Shown here piece by piece: positions 41,736 through 52,058 of a stretch of DNA of 64,000 nucleotides. The number at the start of each line of letters is the position of its first letter. Position 1 is the first letter of the stretch. This stretch comes from Allobosea sp. ASV33 (GTDB lineage Bacteria; Pseudomonadota; Alphaproteobacteria; Rhizobiales; Beijerinckiaceae). Location of the stretch: positions 1 to 64,000 of the forward strand of contig NZ_JAELTI010000018.1 of the NCBI RefSeq assembly GCF_016428755.1, read 5' to 3'. The notes under the pieces are model-generated. The model did not search any database, was not told the origin of the DNA, and saw nothing but the letters and a program-made list of their open reading frames with translations. A program made the translations under genes and the position numbers.

Positions 41736-41978
41736 ATGAAGAAAATTCTGCTGACGGCCTTCACCCTGTGCTGCATGGCCGGCGCCGCCCAGGCGCAAAG
41801 CTGCAACCTCCAGGCTTCCGACAAGAAGCTTGCAGGCGCCGCCAAGACGAGCTTCCTGACCAAATGCGAGAAGGATGCCGGCGCGGCTTGCGACAAGCAG
41901 GCTGCCGACAAGAAGCTGGCGGGCGCCGCCAAGAACAGCTTCACCAAGAAATGCGTTTCGGACGCGGTCAGCGGTTGA
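41736..41978 (+). CDS. PsiF repeat protein
   Basis: 80 residues: a signal peptide (MKKILLTAFTLCCMAGAAQA), then two PsiF repeats of the form C-x-n-A-x-DKKLAGAAK-x-SF-x-x-KC. They read DKKLAGAAKTSFLTKCEKDA and DKKLAGAAKNSFTKKCVSDA, each closed by a cysteine pair. E. coli psiF is induced by phosphate starvation; its role is unknown. ATG has AGAGGAG upstream. Confidence 0.88.
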   Translation: MKKILLTAFTLCCMAGAAQAQSCNLQASDKKLAGAAKTSFLTKCEKDAGAACDKQAADKKLAGAAKNSFTKKCVSDAVSG

Positions 41979-42034
41979 GCCCCTGAGCGAGAGCGGCATC
42001 GCGCGGCGACCGGGCGCGGCTGTGCCCGGTGCGG

Positions 42035-42751
42035 TCAGTCGGTGGTGCTGCTCTCCCAGGTCGCGTGGCTGACGCCCGGCAGGCGCGCCAGCCTGTCGAC
42101 GACCTGATCCAGTTCCTTGCGGTCGACCGCCGTGCTGATCAGCTTGGCGACGATCTCGACCGTGTCCTCGCCGCGCTCGACCGTGGTGATGTCGCTGACC
42201 GGGTATTGCGCCGCCTCGAGATAGTCGACCAGCGTCTCACGCACCGCGGCCAGGGTCGAATCGCGCGTGGTGACGACCACCTCATAGGTCGCCTCGAGCG
42301 CCTGCTCGTCGAGCGGAATACGGTTGATCGCATTGACCAGCGGCCGCAGCAGCGTGTTGCCGAAGATCACGAAGGTCGCGACGAGCGCCGCTTCCGCAAT
42401 CATGTCCGCGCCGGCGCAGGCCCCCACCGCGGCAGAGCCCCAGAGGGTCGCCGCGGTATTGAGGCCGCGGACATTCATGCCCTCCTTCATGATCACGCCG
42501 GCGCCAAGAAAGCCGATACCCGAGACGACATAGGCGACCACCCGGATCGCGCCCGCCGAACCCTCCAGGCGCATGCCGAGATCGACGAAGGCCGCCGCCC
42601 CGAGCGCGACGAGAACCGTCGTGCGCAATCCGGCCGTCCGCTGGCGATACTGCCGTTCAGCGCCGATCAGCATGCCCAGCACGAAAGCGGCCGTCAGGCT
42701 GACGACCGTGTCGAGGAAGGGCATAAGTTCGAAGGTCTGGACGAAGCGCAT
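42035..42751 (-). CDS. MgtC/SapB family membrane protein
   Basis: 238 residues from ATG 42751. The N-terminal membrane domain has AFVLGMLIGAERQYRQRTAG and VSGIGFLGAGVIMKEG, the MgtC signature, across four to five hydrophobic segments. A C-terminal soluble ACT-like domain follows (EVVVTTRDSTLAAVRETLVD). MgtC proteins help survival in low magnesium and inhibit ATP synthase in some pathogens; the role here is open. Confidence 0.88.
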   Translation of the reverse strand: MRFVQTFELMPFLDTVVSLTAAFVLGMLIGAERQYRQRTAGLRTTVLVALGAAAFVDLGMRLEGSAGAIRVVAYVVSGIGFLGAGVIMKEGMNVRGLNTAATLWGSAAVGACAGADMIAEAALVATFVIFGNTLLRPLVNAINRIPLDEQALEATYEVVVTTRDSTLAAVRETLVDYLEAAQYPVSDITTVERGEDTVEIVAKLISTAVDRKELDQVVDRLARLPGVSHATWESSTTD

Positions 42752-42789
42752 GGCCGCTGTCTCGCGTGACGGGCAGCGGTGCTTGGCAT

Positions 42790-42817
42790 GAAGAAACGCC
42801 CCCGGCAAGCCGGGGGC
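42790..42817 (-). terminator. Rho-independent terminator of the Spy-like gene
   Basis: On the minus strand CGCCCCCGGC-TT-GCCGGGGGCG forms a 10-bp stem followed by TTTCTTC. It lies about 55 bases past the stop of the gene at 42871-43497. Confidence 0.75.
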
Positions 42818-42870
42818 GCGATGTCGTCAGAACAGGGCGCTCAACCACCTGGAGAACGCAGGCGCGCCCC

Positions 42871-43497
42871 TTACTCGTCGTCGTTGAAACCGCCCCGATC
42901 GCGCCGGTCGTCGCGATCGCGCCAGCGCCGCGGCCCCTGATCGTTCTGATCCTGATGCCAGCCGCCGCGCCAGGCGCGCATCTCGCGGAAGCGCTCGCGC
43001 CCTTCCGCCATCGCCTCGCGGACGGAGCGGCGCAATACCGTCTTCTGCTCGTCGCTGAGGGTCGTCCAGAGCGGACGCACCGCATCGGCCAGTTCCTTGG
43101 AGCGCGTCGCGCGCATGTTTGCCCGGTTCGCGGCCGCGTCGAGGCGTTCCATCAAATCGGCATGGCGCAGTTTTTCGCGTTCTTCGCGCATCCCGGCCCA
43201 TTGCTGGGCGCGCTGCTCGCTGCGCTGCTTGATCAAGCCCTCGACCTTGTCGAACAGGGCCGTCTGCTCCGGCTTGAGCTTGAGATCGGCGCGGACCTTG
43301 GCCAGTCGCTCGTCGAGCTTGGCCTTGGCGCGCTCGGCCCGGCGCTCGCGCCACTCGTCGCGGCGCTGTTCGCGGTTTTCCGTCCGTTCCTGCTTCTGGT
43401 CTCCGCTCGCGGGCGGAACCGGCTGCGGCTGCGCCAGGGCGAAGCTGCCGGCGAGCATCGCGATCGACGATGCGGCGATGAGGGCAATGGGTTTCAC
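42871..43497 (-). CDS. Spy/CpxP-like periplasmic protein (LTxxQ family)
   Basis: 208 residues from GTG 43497, chosen because GGGAGA stands six bases before it. A signal peptide is present (IALIAASSIAMLAGSFALAQ). The mature part is almost all helical and very rich in Arg, Glu and Gln. LKLKPEQTALFDKVEGL and LWTTLSDEQKTVLRRS are the two LTxxQ-like motifs. Spy-type proteins act as ATP-free chaperones or metal-stress sensors. The C-terminus is Asp/Arg/Gly-rich (RWRDRDDRRDRGGFNDDE). Confidence 0.82.
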   Translation of the reverse strand: MKPIALIAASSIAMLAGSFALAQPQPVPPASGDQKQERTENREQRRDEWRERRAERAKAKLDERLAKVRADLKLKPEQTALFDKVEGLIKQRSEQRAQQWAGMREEREKLRHADLMERLDAAANRANMRATRSKELADAVRPLWTTLSDEQKTVLRRSVREAMAEGRERFREMRAWRGGWHQDQNDQGPRRWRDRDDRRDRGGFNDDE

Positions 43498-43671
43498 GGG
43501 CAATCTCCCTTGAATCGGTCCGGTCTAGGCGTCGCGCAGCGGGTCTCGAAGCCGATTGGCGATATTGCGACCCTGATCCTGCCGGCCTGACCCGCCAATG
43601 GCCAGCGCATGAAAAGATCGTAATGTAGCGACAACGCCGTCCGTGCGTTTCGGTTCGCCATCAGGTTCTCC

Positions 43672-44670
43672 ATGAAAAATCTCATCACCGATGTTCGCGG
43701 CCTGCTGGTCGGGCAGGCCCATGATGCAGCCGCGGCGACGGGCGTCACCGTGACGGTGTTCGATCGCCCGACCATCGCCTCTGCCGCGGTGCTCGGCGGC
43801 GCGCCGGGTACGCGTGACACCGCCCTGCTCGACCCCGAAATGACCGTCGAACATGTCGACGCCATCGTGCTCTCGGGCGGCTCGGCCTGGGGGCTGGGCG
43901 CCGCCGACGGCGTGATGCGCTGGCTGGCGAAGGAAGGCCGCGGCTTCCCCGTCGGCGCCTTCCGCGTGCCGATCGTCCCGCAGGCGATCCTGTTCGACCT
44001 GATGAACGGTGGCGAGAAGCCCTGGGCTCGTGGCGAGGACGCCACCCCTTATGCTCGGCTGGGCGCGGAAGCCGCAGCGGCCGCCTCCGCCGATTTCATG
44101 CTGGGAACCGCCGGTGCGGGCTTCGGCGCCACCACTGCTAACCTGAAGGGCGGGCTCGGCTCGGCCAGCGCCCGCGCCGCCACGGGGCAGGTCGTAGGCG
44201 CACTCGTCGCGGTCAACGCCGTCGGCACCGCGACCATCGGCGATGGCCCGCATTTCTGGGCGGCGCCCTATGAGCGCGACGGAGAATTCGGCGGCCTGGG
44301 CTGGCCCGCCGTGATCTCGCCCGACGACATCGCCCTGCGTTTCAAGGGCGGCACCGGCCAGAACACCACGATCGCCCTCGTCGCGACCGATGCCTCGCTG
44401 ACCAAGCCGCAGGCCCGCCGGCTCGCGCTCGCCGCCCATGACGGCCTCGCCCGGGCCTTGCGTCCTGCCCACGCCCCGCTCGACGGCGATATCGTCTTCG
44501 CCGCCGCCACCGGCTACAGCGGCGCGCCTTCGGACGCCTTCGCAATGACCGAGCTCTGCGCCACCGCGGCCGACGTGCTCGCCCGCGCCGTGGCGCGAGG
44601 CATCCATGCCGCCACGGCCCTGCCCTTCCCCGGCGCCAGGCCCGCCTGGCAGGACCGCTTCGGCTCCTGA
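43672..44670 (+). CDS. P1 family peptidase (DmpA / beta-aminopeptidase family)
   Basis: 332 residues. IVLSGGSAWGLGAADGVMRW and the following GRGFPVGAFRVPIVPQAILF are hallmark segments. GTGQNTTIALVATDA holds the likely self-cleavage site with a threonine nucleophile where DmpA has serine. These N-terminal nucleophile hydrolases remove N-terminal L-, D- or beta-amino acids. Length is normal. Confidence 0.9.
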   Translation: MKNLITDVRGLLVGQAHDAAAATGVTVTVFDRPTIASAAVLGGAPGTRDTALLDPEMTVEHVDAIVLSGGSAWGLGAADGVMRWLAKEGRGFPVGAFRVPIVPQAILFDLMNGGEKPWARGEDATPYARLGAEAAAAASADFMLGTAGAGFGATTANLKGGLGSASARAATGQVVGALVAVNAVGTATIGDGPHFWAAPYERDGEFGGLGWPAVISPDDIALRFKGGTGQNTTIALVATDASLTKPQARRLALAAHDGLARALRPAHAPLDGDIVFAAATGYSGAPSDAFAMTELCATAADVLARAVARGIHAATALPFPGARPAWQDRFGS

Positions 44671-44786
44671 AGCGATCTCGGGGACATTCCCCAACGTTAG
44701 CGAAACAATTTACCAAGCATAAAGGCGGCGCCCCTAACCTGCTCGCTTAGGTTTTCGTATGCATGGCTGGGCAACCGGGGGGACCT

Positions 44787-45101
44787 ATGCGCGAAATCGG
44801 CTTTGGCCTGATCTGCGGTATCGCGATGGCGGTCGCCGCACTCCTGATCGCAGCCTGGCCCGTGCCGGGGCGGCCGATCGCCGCCTTCTTCCCCGCCGGC
44901 ACCGGAACGGCCGACATCGCCCGCGCCGTCACCGACGCGAGCGGCAGCCTCCTGCAGATCGATGCCGCCTCCTCCGTCGCCTTCACCATGGCGGAGCGTG
45001 ACGGCTTCGTCTCGTCCCTCTACGGCGCGGGCGCCTGGCTCGTCATCGATGCCGCCTTTGCCAGGCTCTGCACCGGAAGTTCCGCAGGGAGCAGCCGATG
45101 A
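44787..45101 (+). CDS. Small exported or membrane-anchored protein coupled to a chemoreceptor gene
   Basis: 104 residues from ATG 44787, with a GGGGGG site upstream. A hydrophobic N-terminal stretch ([20 protein letters not shown]) is followed by a region with alternating small and hydrophobic residues ([20 protein letters not shown], then [18 protein letters not shown]). Its last codons overlap the chemoreceptor start (ATGA), so the two are translated together. I know similar small proteins in alphaproteobacteria without a function. It could present a signal to the receptor. Confidence 0.65.
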   Translation: MREIGFGLICGIAMAVAALLIAAWPVPGRPIAAFFPAGTGTADIARAVTDASGSLLQIDAASSVAFTMAERDGFVSSLYGAGAWLVIDAAFARLCTGSSAGSSR

Positions 45102-46558
45102 ACGACGTCTTCCGCTTTCGCGACCGTTTTTCCCGCGTCCTGATCGCGATCCTCTGGGCGAATGCCGCCGTTCTGGCGCTCGGGACACCGTCGGCCTCGC
45201 CGCTCAACAGCCCGACGCTGGTGCTGGCGGGCGTCGCGCTCGCAGTGCTCTGCACGCTGGTCTGGCGCATCGAACGCACCGGCTGGATCACGCGCCAGAT
45301 CACGAGCATCGCGACCATGGGCCAGGTGATGCTGCTGGTCTATGCCTATGCCGGCCATCCCTATCAGGCCGACATGCACATGTATTTCTTCGCGATGCTG
45401 GCGGTGCTCGCCGGCTGGCTGGACTGGCGCATCTTCATTCCGGCGACGCTTGCTATCGTCGTGCATCACCTCGCCTTCAGCCTGCTGATGCCGAGCGCGG
45501 TCTTCCTGAACGGCAGCCAGATCGACCGCGTCCTGCTCCATGGGCTGATCGTCTTGGTCCAGTCGCTCGCCCTGAGCTGCCTGGTCTGGTCGCTGCGTCG
45601 ATCGCTGGAGATGTCCGAGCGCGAGCGCCATGCGGCCGATGCTGCACGCGCTGCCGCGGACCAGGCCCGGCAAGACCTCGCCGAGACGATGGAGCGCGGC
45701 GCCCTCGTCCGCCGCCAGGTCCTGCACGCCGTCGCCGATGATTTCGAGCGCGAGATCGCCGGCATCGCCCGCGACGTCATCGCCTCCGTGCAGTCCCTGC
45801 GCATCGCCTCGCAGCAGATGAAGAGCGGTGCGCTCGAGGTCTCCGAGCGTTCCAGCGCGGCGTCGCAATCCTCGCGCCAGACCTCCTCGAACGTCGTCGC
45901 CGTCACGCAAGGCACGACCGAGCTCGCGCATTCCTTCGCCGAGGTCGACCGCCAGGTCGCGGAAACCACGCGGGTTGTGGGCGAGACGACACGGCAGGCC
46001 CGCGCCGTGCTCGACACCGTCGGCGAATTGTCGCGCAAGGCCGGCCAGGTCGGCGACATCACCGACGCGATCTCGACCATCGCCAAGCATACCAACCTGC
46101 TGGCGCTGAACGCCTCGATCGAGGCCGCGCGCCTCGGCCATTCCGGCGGCGGCTTCACCGTCGTCGCCCAGGAAATCAAGTCGCTCGCCAACCAGACCTG
46201 GCGCGCCACCGAGGAGATCCAGAATCAGATCGGCGCGATCCGCGAATCCAGCACGGAGGCGATCGTGGCGATCGACGCCATGAACGCGACGGTCGGCTCG
46301 CTCAACCAGATCTCCGGCAATGTCGCGACGGTGGTGGAGCAGCAGAATGCGGCGGCGGCCGGCATCGCCCAGATCATCCGCCGCGCCGCCGACGAGACCG
46401 TCTTCGCCGCCGGGCATATCGACATCGTCAGCCGCATCGCCGCGGAAACCGACGAGGCCGCAAGCCATGTCGCCGAATCCGCCGACAAGCTCTCGCGCCA
46501 GTCCGTCCATCTCGACAGCGAGGTCGCCCAGTTCCTCGGCCGCATCCGCGCCGCCTGA
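45098..46558 (+). CDS. Membrane-bound methyl-accepting chemotaxis protein
   Basis: 486 residues. Residues 1-170 hold about five or six hydrophobic segments without a periplasmic domain, like MASE-type membrane sensors. One carries the paired histidines [13 protein letters not shown] coiled coil and methyl-accepting domain follow; the hairpin tip is [20 protein letters not shown], with HSGGGF replacing the more usual GEAGRGF. It would signal to the CheA/CheW array from the membrane. The stimulus is unknown. Confidence 0.9.
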   Translation: MNDVFRFRDRFSRVLIAILWANAAVLALGTPSASPLNSPTLVLAGVALAVLCTLVWRIERTGWITRQITSIATMGQVMLLVYAYAGHPYQADMHMYFFAMLAVLAGWLDWRIFIPATLAIVVHHLAFSLLMPSAVFLNGSQIDRVLLHGLIVLVQSLALSCLVWSLRRSLEMSERERHAADAARAAADQARQDLAETMERGALVRRQVLHAVADDFEREIAGIARDVIASVQSLRIASQQMKSGALEVSERSSAASQSSRQTSSNVVAVTQGTTELAHSFAEVDRQVAETTRVVGETTRQARAVLDTVGELSRKAGQVGDITDAISTIAKHTNLLALNASIEAARLGHSGGGFTVVAQEIKSLANQTWRATEEIQNQIGAIRESSTEAIVAIDAMNATVGSLNQISGNVATVVEQQNAAAAGIAQIIRRAADETVFAAGHIDIVSRIAAETDEAASHVAESADKLSRQSVHLDSEVAQFLGRIRAA

Positions 46559-46600
46559 GCCCCGTTTCCCTGCTGGCCGCGAATGCGCTATGGCGGGGCC

Positions 46601-47389
46601 ATGTCCACCGACGATTTCCTCGCCCGTTTCGGCTCCCCCGGGGCCAGCCAGCCGGACCCGGTCGCCGCCGCCCAGCAGGCCATGCGTAATCCCTTGCCCG
46701 CCCGCTTCTACAAGGAAGCCGGCGTCCTGGAGCGCGACGGCCTCTTCCATATCGCCCTCGACGGCAAGACGGCGCGGACCCCGGCCCGCAAGCCGCTCGC
46801 CGTAACCTCCCGCCCTGTGGCAGAAGCCCTCGCCGTGGAATGGCAGGCTCAGGCCGAGCGGATCGACCCCGCGCGGATGCCGCTGACCCGGCTCGTCAAC
46901 TCGGCGCTGGACGGCGTCGAGGACCAGCAGGAGGCCGTGCGCGCCGAGATCGTCCGCTATGCCGGCTCGGACGCGCTTTGCTATCGCGCCGGCGAGCCCG
47001 AGGCACTGGTCGAACGGCAGAACCAGGTCTGGCAGCCGATCTTGGGCGATGTCGAAGCGCTGGTCGGCGCCCGCTTCCTGCTGGCCGAAGGCATCGTCTT
47101 CGCGCAGCAGCCCGAAGGAACGCTCGCGGCGATGGCCCGGCATGTCGAGCAAATCCCCGCACCGCTTGCGCTCGCCGGCGCCCATAACGTCATGACATTG
47201 ACCGGCTCGGCCATCCTGACGCTCGCACTGGCGAACGGGTTGATCGATCCCGACCCCGCCTGGAACGCGGCCCATCTCGACGAGGATTACCAGATCGGCA
47301 TCTGGGGGCAGGACGAGGAAGCGGCCGAGCGCCGGGTCATCCGCCGCCGCGAATTCGATGCCGCCGTGCTGCTCCTCCTGAAAGGCTAG
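46601..47389 (+). CDS. ATP12 family chaperone (F1-ATPase assembly)
   Basis: 262 residues from ATG 46601. ARFYKEAGVLERDGLFHIAL, LDGKTARTPARKPLAVTS and, later, LTGSAILTLALANG are typical of ATP12, which in mitochondria and alphaproteobacteria assists assembly of the F1 alpha subunit. A start at 46583 is possible but less fitting. It lies between a chemoreceptor and the carboxylase gene. Confidence 0.92.
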   Translation: MSTDDFLARFGSPGASQPDPVAAAQQAMRNPLPARFYKEAGVLERDGLFHIALDGKTARTPARKPLAVTSRPVAEALAVEWQAQAERIDPARMPLTRLVNSALDGVEDQQEAVRAEIVRYAGSDALCYRAGEPEALVERQNQVWQPILGDVEALVGARFLLAEGIVFAQQPEGTLAAMARHVEQIPAPLALAGAHNVMTLTGSAILTLALANGLIDPDPAWNAAHLDEDYQIGIWGQDEEAAERRVIRRREFDAAVLLLLKG

Positions 47390-47511
47390 CGCCGAACCTC
47401 GCCTTCCGCATGATTGCGGTTCCGACTTCGGCAAACGTCGCAATAGACTCGCGGCGCATCGCCGCTTAAGCCGGCTTGGAGACGCGTTTTTCCCGCCGGG
47501 AGCCTGCCGCC

Positions 47512-49041
47512 ATGAAGGACATCCTCGAACAGCTCGAATCGCGCCGCGATGGCGCCCGCAAGGGCGGCGGCGAGCGGCGCATCGAGGCGCAGCACAAGCG
47601 CGGCAAGCTGACGGCGCGCGAGCGCATCGAACTCCTGCTCGACAAGGACTCCTTCGAGGAGTTCGACATGTTCGTCCAGCATCGCTGCGTCGATTTCGGC
47701 ATGGACAAGGCCGAGAAGATCCCCGGCGACGGCGTCGTCACCGGCTGGGGCACGGTCAACGGCCGCACCGTCTTCGTCTTCTCCAAGGACTTCACCGTCT
47801 TCGGCGGCTCGCTCTCCGAGACCCACGCCCAGAAGATCATCAAGATCCAGGACATGGCGCTGAAGATGCGCGCGCCGATCGTCGGCCTGTTCGATGCCGG
47901 CGGCGCCCGCATTCAGGAGGGCGTCGCGGCGCTCGGCGGCTATGGCGAGGTCTTCAAGCGGAACGTGCAGGCTTCCGGCGTCATCCCGCAGATATCGGTG
48001 ATCATGGGCCCCTGCGCCGGCGGCGACGTCTACTCGCCGGCGATGACCGACTTCATCTTCATGGTCCGCGACACCTCCTACATGTTCGTGACCGGCCCGG
48101 AGGTGGTGAAGACCGTCACAAACGAGACCGTGACCTCCGAGGAACTCGGCGGCGCCAAGGTCCACACGAGCAAGTCCTCGGTCGCCGACGGCTCCTTCGA
48201 GAACGATGTCGAGGCGCTCCTGCAGGTGCGCCGCCTGCTCGATTTCCTGCCCGCCAACAACACGGCCGGCGTGCCGGAATGGCCGTCATTCGACGTGCCG
48301 GACCGCGTCGACATGAGCTTGGACACGCTGGTCCCCGACAATCCGAACAAGCCCTACGATATCAAGGAGCTGATCCTGAAGACGGTCGACGAGGGCGACT
48401 TCTTCGAGATCCAGCAGGCCTATGCCGGCAATATCGTCACCGGCTTCGGCCGCATCGAGGGCCGCACGGTGGGCATCGTCGCCAACCAGCCGATGGTGCT
48501 GGCCGGCGTGCTCGATTCCGACGCATCCCGCAAGGCCGCCCGCTTCGTGCGCTATTGCGACGCCTTCGAGATCCCGATCGTCTCGCTGGTCGACGTTCCC
48601 GGCTTCCTGCCGGGCACGGCGCAGGAATATGGCGGCCTGATCAAGCACGGCGCCAAGCTGCTCTTCGCCTATTCGGAATGCACCGTGCCGCTGGTCACGA
48701 TCATCACCCGAAAGGCCTTCGGCGGCGCCTATGACGTGATGGCCTCCAAGCATATCGGCGCCGACGTGAACTATGCCTGGCCGACGGCGCAGATCGCGGT
48801 GATGGGTGCCAAGGGCGCCGTCGAGATCATCTTCCGCGGCATGGACGCGGATGGCATCGCGGCCAAGACGAAAGAATACGAGGACCGCTTCATGTCCCCC
48901 TTCGTCGCGGCCGAGCGCGGCTATATCGACGAAGTCATCATGCCGCACTCGACGCGCCGTCGCATTGCGCGGGCGCTCGCGATGCTCCGCACCAAGAACG
49001 TCGAACGCCCCTGGCGCAAGCACGACAACATTCCGCTCTGA
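47512..49041 (+). CDS. pccB: Acyl-CoA (propionyl-CoA) carboxylase beta subunit
   Basis: 509 residues from ATG 47512 ([12 protein letters not shown]). Carboxyltransferase motifs include [38 protein letters not shown] and [21 protein letters not shown]. Length and sequence fit PccB, which transfers carboxyl from biotin to propionyl-CoA. The alpha/biotin subunit gene is not in the window. Substrate by family resemblance. Confidence 0.92.
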   Translation: MKDILEQLESRRDGARKGGGERRIEAQHKRGKLTARERIELLLDKDSFEEFDMFVQHRCVDFGMDKAEKIPGDGVVTGWGTVNGRTVFVFSKDFTVFGGSLSETHAQKIIKIQDMALKMRAPIVGLFDAGGARIQEGVAALGGYGEVFKRNVQASGVIPQISVIMGPCAGGDVYSPAMTDFIFMVRDTSYMFVTGPEVVKTVTNETVTSEELGGAKVHTSKSSVADGSFENDVEALLQVRRLLDFLPANNTAGVPEWPSFDVPDRVDMSLDTLVPDNPNKPYDIKELILKTVDEGDFFEIQQAYAGNIVTGFGRIEGRTVGIVANQPMVLAGVLDSDASRKAARFVRYCDAFEIPIVSLVDVPGFLPGTAQEYGGLIKHGAKLLFAYSECTVPLVTIITRKAFGGAYDVMASKHIGADVNYAWPTAQIAVMGAKGAVEIIFRGMDADGIAAKTKEYEDRFMSPFVAAERGYIDEVIMPHSTRRRIARALAMLRTKNVERPWRKHDNIPL

Positions 49042-49050
49042 ACCGGCAGC

Positions 49051-50316
49051 CTACGGCCAGCGCCTGAACACGGCGCTGGCATTGACCCCGCCGAAGCCGA
49101 AGCCGTTCGAGATGGCGTGCTCCATCGCGAGCGGACGCGCTGCTTTCGTAACGAGGTCGAGCCCTTTCGTAGCCTCGTCGGGGTTTTCGAGGTTGAGCGT
49201 CGGCGGAGCGATCTGGTCGCGCAGTGCCAGGATCGTGAAGATCGCCTCCAGCCCGCCGGCAGCGCCGAGCAGATGGCCGGTCGCCGATTTCGTTGCGCTG
49301 ATCGCGATGCCGCCCTCGCTGCCGAACAGCGCCTTGATCGCAGCGAGCTCGCCACGATCGCCGACCGGGGTCGAGGTCGAATGGGCGTTTAGATGCGCGA
49401 TATCGGCCGGCTGGAGCCCGGCCTGCTTCAGCGCCGTCTCCATCGCCCGCCGCGCGCCGGACCCGTCCTCGGGGCCCGAAGTGATGTGATAGGCGTCGGC
49501 GCTCGTGCCGTAGCCGGTCAGCTCCGCCAGGATCGTCGCGCTGCGCGCCTGCGCGTGTTCCAGCGCCTCGATCACCAGCAGGCCGGCGCCCTCGCCCATG
49601 ACGAAGCCGTCGCGGGCTGCATCGAAGGGTCGCGAAGCCTTCTCGGGTTCGTCGTTGAAGCCCGTCGAAAGCGCGCGCGCCGCCGCGAAACCGCCCAGCG
49701 CGACGAGGTCGACGCAAGCCTCGGTGCCGCCGCAGAGCGCGATATCCACTTCGCCCGCGCGGATCATGCGTGCCGCGTCGCCGATCGCTTGAACACCGGC
49801 GGCGCAAGCGGTCACGGGCGCGCCGATCGGCCCCTTAAAGCCGTGCTCGATCGAGACATGGCCGGCGGCGAGATTGACGAGGAAGGACGGGATCGTGAAG
49901 GGCGAAAGCCGCCGCACCCCACGCTCGTCGGTGATCCTTACCGCCTCGGCGATCGCCGGGAAGCCGCCGATGCCAGAGGCGATCACCGTCGCGGTGCGCT
50001 CGCGCTCGGCCTCGCTCTGCGGCTCCCAGCCGGCCTGCACCAGCGCCTCCTTCGCGGCGACCAGTGCGAACTGGATGAAGCGGTCCATCTTGCGCTGGTC
50101 CTTCGGCGCGATCACGGCGTCGGGATCGAAGCCGCCCTCGGCATCCTCGGCTTTGGGCGGCACGATGCCGGCGACCTTGGCAGGCAAGGTCTCGACGATC
50201 GCGTCCGGCAGGCGGCGCAGGCCAGAGCGTCCCGCGAGCAGGCGCTGCCAGGCGATCTCGGTTCCGCAGCCGAGCGGCGAGACCACGCCCATTCCGGTGA
50301 CGACGATACGGCGCAT
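49051..50316 (-). CDS. Beta-ketoacyl-ACP synthase II-like (FabF family)
   Basis: 421 residues from ATG 50316 with AGGAG upstream (MRRIVVTGMGVVSPLGCG). Catalytic residues: cysteine in PVTACAAGVQAIGDA, histidines in NAHSTSTPVGDRGE and KSATGHLLGAAGG. It condenses acyl chains with malonyl-ACP. It stands apart from fab genes and follows an HxlR regulator by 10 bases. It may be a second, specialised synthase, but the main FabF cannot be excluded. Confidence 0.88.
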   Translation of the reverse strand: MRRIVVTGMGVVSPLGCGTEIAWQRLLAGRSGLRRLPDAIVETLPAKVAGIVPPKAEDAEGGFDPDAVIAPKDQRKMDRFIQFALVAAKEALVQAGWEPQSEAERERTATVIASGIGGFPAIAEAVRITDERGVRRLSPFTIPSFLVNLAAGHVSIEHGFKGPIGAPVTACAAGVQAIGDAARMIRAGEVDIALCGGTEACVDLVALGGFAAARALSTGFNDEPEKASRPFDAARDGFVMGEGAGLLVIEALEHAQARSATILAELTGYGTSADAYHITSGPEDGSGARRAMETALKQAGLQPADIAHLNAHSTSTPVGDRGELAAIKALFGSEGGIAISATKSATGHLLGAAGGLEAIFTILALRDQIAPPTLNLENPDEATKGLDLVTKAARPLAMEHAISNGFGFGGVNASAVFRRWP

Positions 50317-50326
50317 ACGAAAACTC

Positions 50327-50842
50327 CTATCTGCGAGAGGCCGGCGCAGCCGCATCCCGCGCCGCCAGGATGGCGAGGCGTTGCAGCATGCCGGGGCTGG
50401 CCTGTGGGCCGGCGATGACGGTGACGTTGTCGGAATTCACGGAATGAAAGGTCTCAGCATCGGCATAGGCCGGGACGACCGCCCGCCCGCTCTCGCGATC
50501 GGCCAGCAGAAGCGCCTGCCCTTCCGGCGCAAGATGGCGGTTGCCGAAGGCGACCAGCGCCGCGACCACCGGGAAGAAGTCCCTGCCCCTCTCCGTCAGC
50601 ACATACTCGTAGCGCTTCGGCCGCTCGCTATAGAGCCGCCGCTCGAATAGCCCGGCTTCGGTCAGGTGCTTCAGCCGCCGCGCCAGCATGTTCGGCGCGA
50701 TGCCGAGGCTGCGCTGGAACTCGTCGAAGCGAGAAAAGCCCTGCAGCGCATCGCGCAGGATCAGGATGCTCCACCACTCGCCCACCGCCTCGACGGCGCG
50801 GGCGCAGGGACATTCGGCAAGCGGGATGAGCCGGGGCTGCAT
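50327..50842 (-). CDS. HxlR family transcriptional regulator
   Basis: 171 residues. The HxlR winged helix is plain: CPCARAVEAVGEWWSILILR, LGIAPNMLARRLKHLTEAGL and YVLTERGRDFFPVVAALV. The early cysteines in AECPCAR could sense oxidants or electrophiles as in other HxlR proteins. It is directly upstream of and codirectional with the FabF-like gene, which it may control. Confidence 0.9.
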   Translation of the reverse strand: MQPRLIPLAECPCARAVEAVGEWWSILILRDALQGFSRFDEFQRSLGIAPNMLARRLKHLTEAGLFERRLYSERPKRYEYVLTERGRDFFPVVAALVAFGNRHLAPEGQALLLADRESGRAVVPAYADAETFHSVNSDNVTVIAGPQASPGMLQRLAILAARDAAAPASRR

Positions 50843-50915
50843 GCGCCCCAGCTAACCCCGTTACTATCATTTTGCAAGTCACTCGCCCGCTGCGCAGGCC
50901 GCGCAGCAGCTCCGC

Positions 50916-52058
50916 TCAATCCAGCGTGCTCCGGAATCGCATCAGCGCGAGCCCGGCGAAAGCCGGCACGAACAGGCTGAGATAAAGCACCTCGTCGCCG
51001 ATATCGCCGAGGCCCGCGCCCTTCAGCATGATCGCCCGGATGATCCGCAGGAAATGCGTCAGCGGAAAGAACTCGCCCAGCGTCTGCGCCCAGCCCGGCA
51101 TGCCGGCGAAGGGAAACATGAAGCCCGACAGCATCAGCGACGGCAGGAAGAAGAAGAAGGTCAGTTGCATCGCCTGGAGCTGCGTGCGCGCCATCGTCGA
51201 GATCGTGTAGCCGAGCAGAACCAGCGCCAGCACGAAGATCAGCACGCAAGTGAGCAACAGGCCAAGCCCGCCGAGGAAGGGCACGGCGAAGAGCAGCTTC
51301 GCAGCCCCCAGCACGATCAGCACCTGCACGGCACCGACGGCGAGATAGGGCAGCACTTTGCCGAGCATGATCTCGCCGGCCGTCGCCGGCATGGCGAGCA
51401 GGTTCTCCATGGTGCCGCGCTCGATCTCGCGGGTCAGCGCCATCGCCGTCATCATCACCATGGTCATCTGCAGGATGACGCCGAGCAGGCCGGGCACGAT
51501 GTTGTACTGGGTGATGTTCTCCGGGTTGTAGCGCCGGTGGACGACGAAGGAGAGGCTGTCGCCGCTGGCACCGGCCGGATCGGTGACCGGCTTGCGCCCC
51601 TGCGCCCGCTGCAAGGCCCGGCTGGCAATGGCGCCGAGTGCCGATACGGCGCCGCTCGCCGCCGCCGGATCGGTCGCGTCGGCCTCAACCAGGATGCGCG
51701 GCTCGTCCGCCCGCTCGACGCGCGAGCCGAAATCGCTGGGGATGGTGACGAGGAAGGAGATCTCGCCCTTCGCCATCAGGCTCTCGGCCTCGGCCGCGCT
51801 CTGCGGCCGCTCGCCGAAGCGGTAATAGTTCGAGACCTCCATCGCGGAAACGACGGCGCGGGTATATTGGTCCTGCCCGAGCGCGAGGATCGCCGCCGGC
51901 AGGCCACGCGGATCGTTGTTGATCGCATAGCCGAAGAGCAGGAGCTGGATGATCGGCACCGCCAGCATCATCGCGAAGGTGATGCGGTCCCGCCGCATCT
52001 GCACGAATTCCTTGGCCAGCATCGCGCCGAGCCGGCGGGGCGAGAACAGGCCGGTCAT
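50916..52058 (-). CDS. ABC-2 type efflux permease
   Basis: 380 residues: one N-terminal membrane segment (ITFAMMLAVPIIQLLLFGYA), a periplasmic domain of about 150 residues, then five C-terminal segments with the ABC-2 motif IERGTMENLLAMPATAGEIM. It pairs with the ATPase at 52055 (4-base overlap) as a DrrAB/YbhFSR-like drug or lipid exporter. Systems of the Ybh type usually have two permease genes; only one is seen here. Confidence 0.9.
   Translation of the reverse strand: MTGLFSPRRLGAMLAKEFVQMRRDRITFAMMLAVPIIQLLLFGYAINNDPRGLPAAILALGQDQYTRAVVSAMEVSNYYRFGERPQSAAEAESLMAKGEISFLVTIPSDFGSRVERADEPRILVEADATDPAAASGAVSALGAIASRALQRAQGRKPVTDPAGASGDSLSFVVHRRYNPENITQYNIVPGLLGVILQMTMVMMTAMALTREIERGTMENLLAMPATAGEIMLGKVLPYLAVGAVQVLIVLGAAKLLFAVPFLGGLGLLLTCVLIFVLALVLLGYTISTMARTQLQAMQLTFFFFLPSLMLSGFMFPFAGMPGWAQTLGEFFPLTHFLRIIRAIMLKGAGLGDIGDEVLYLSLFVPAFAGLALMRFRSTLD

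Noticed and set aside
45020..47443. Long minus-strand open frame opposite a chemoreceptor and the ATP12 gene.
   Set aside because: The plus-strand genes have clear family motifs; the minus frame has low-complexity composition only.
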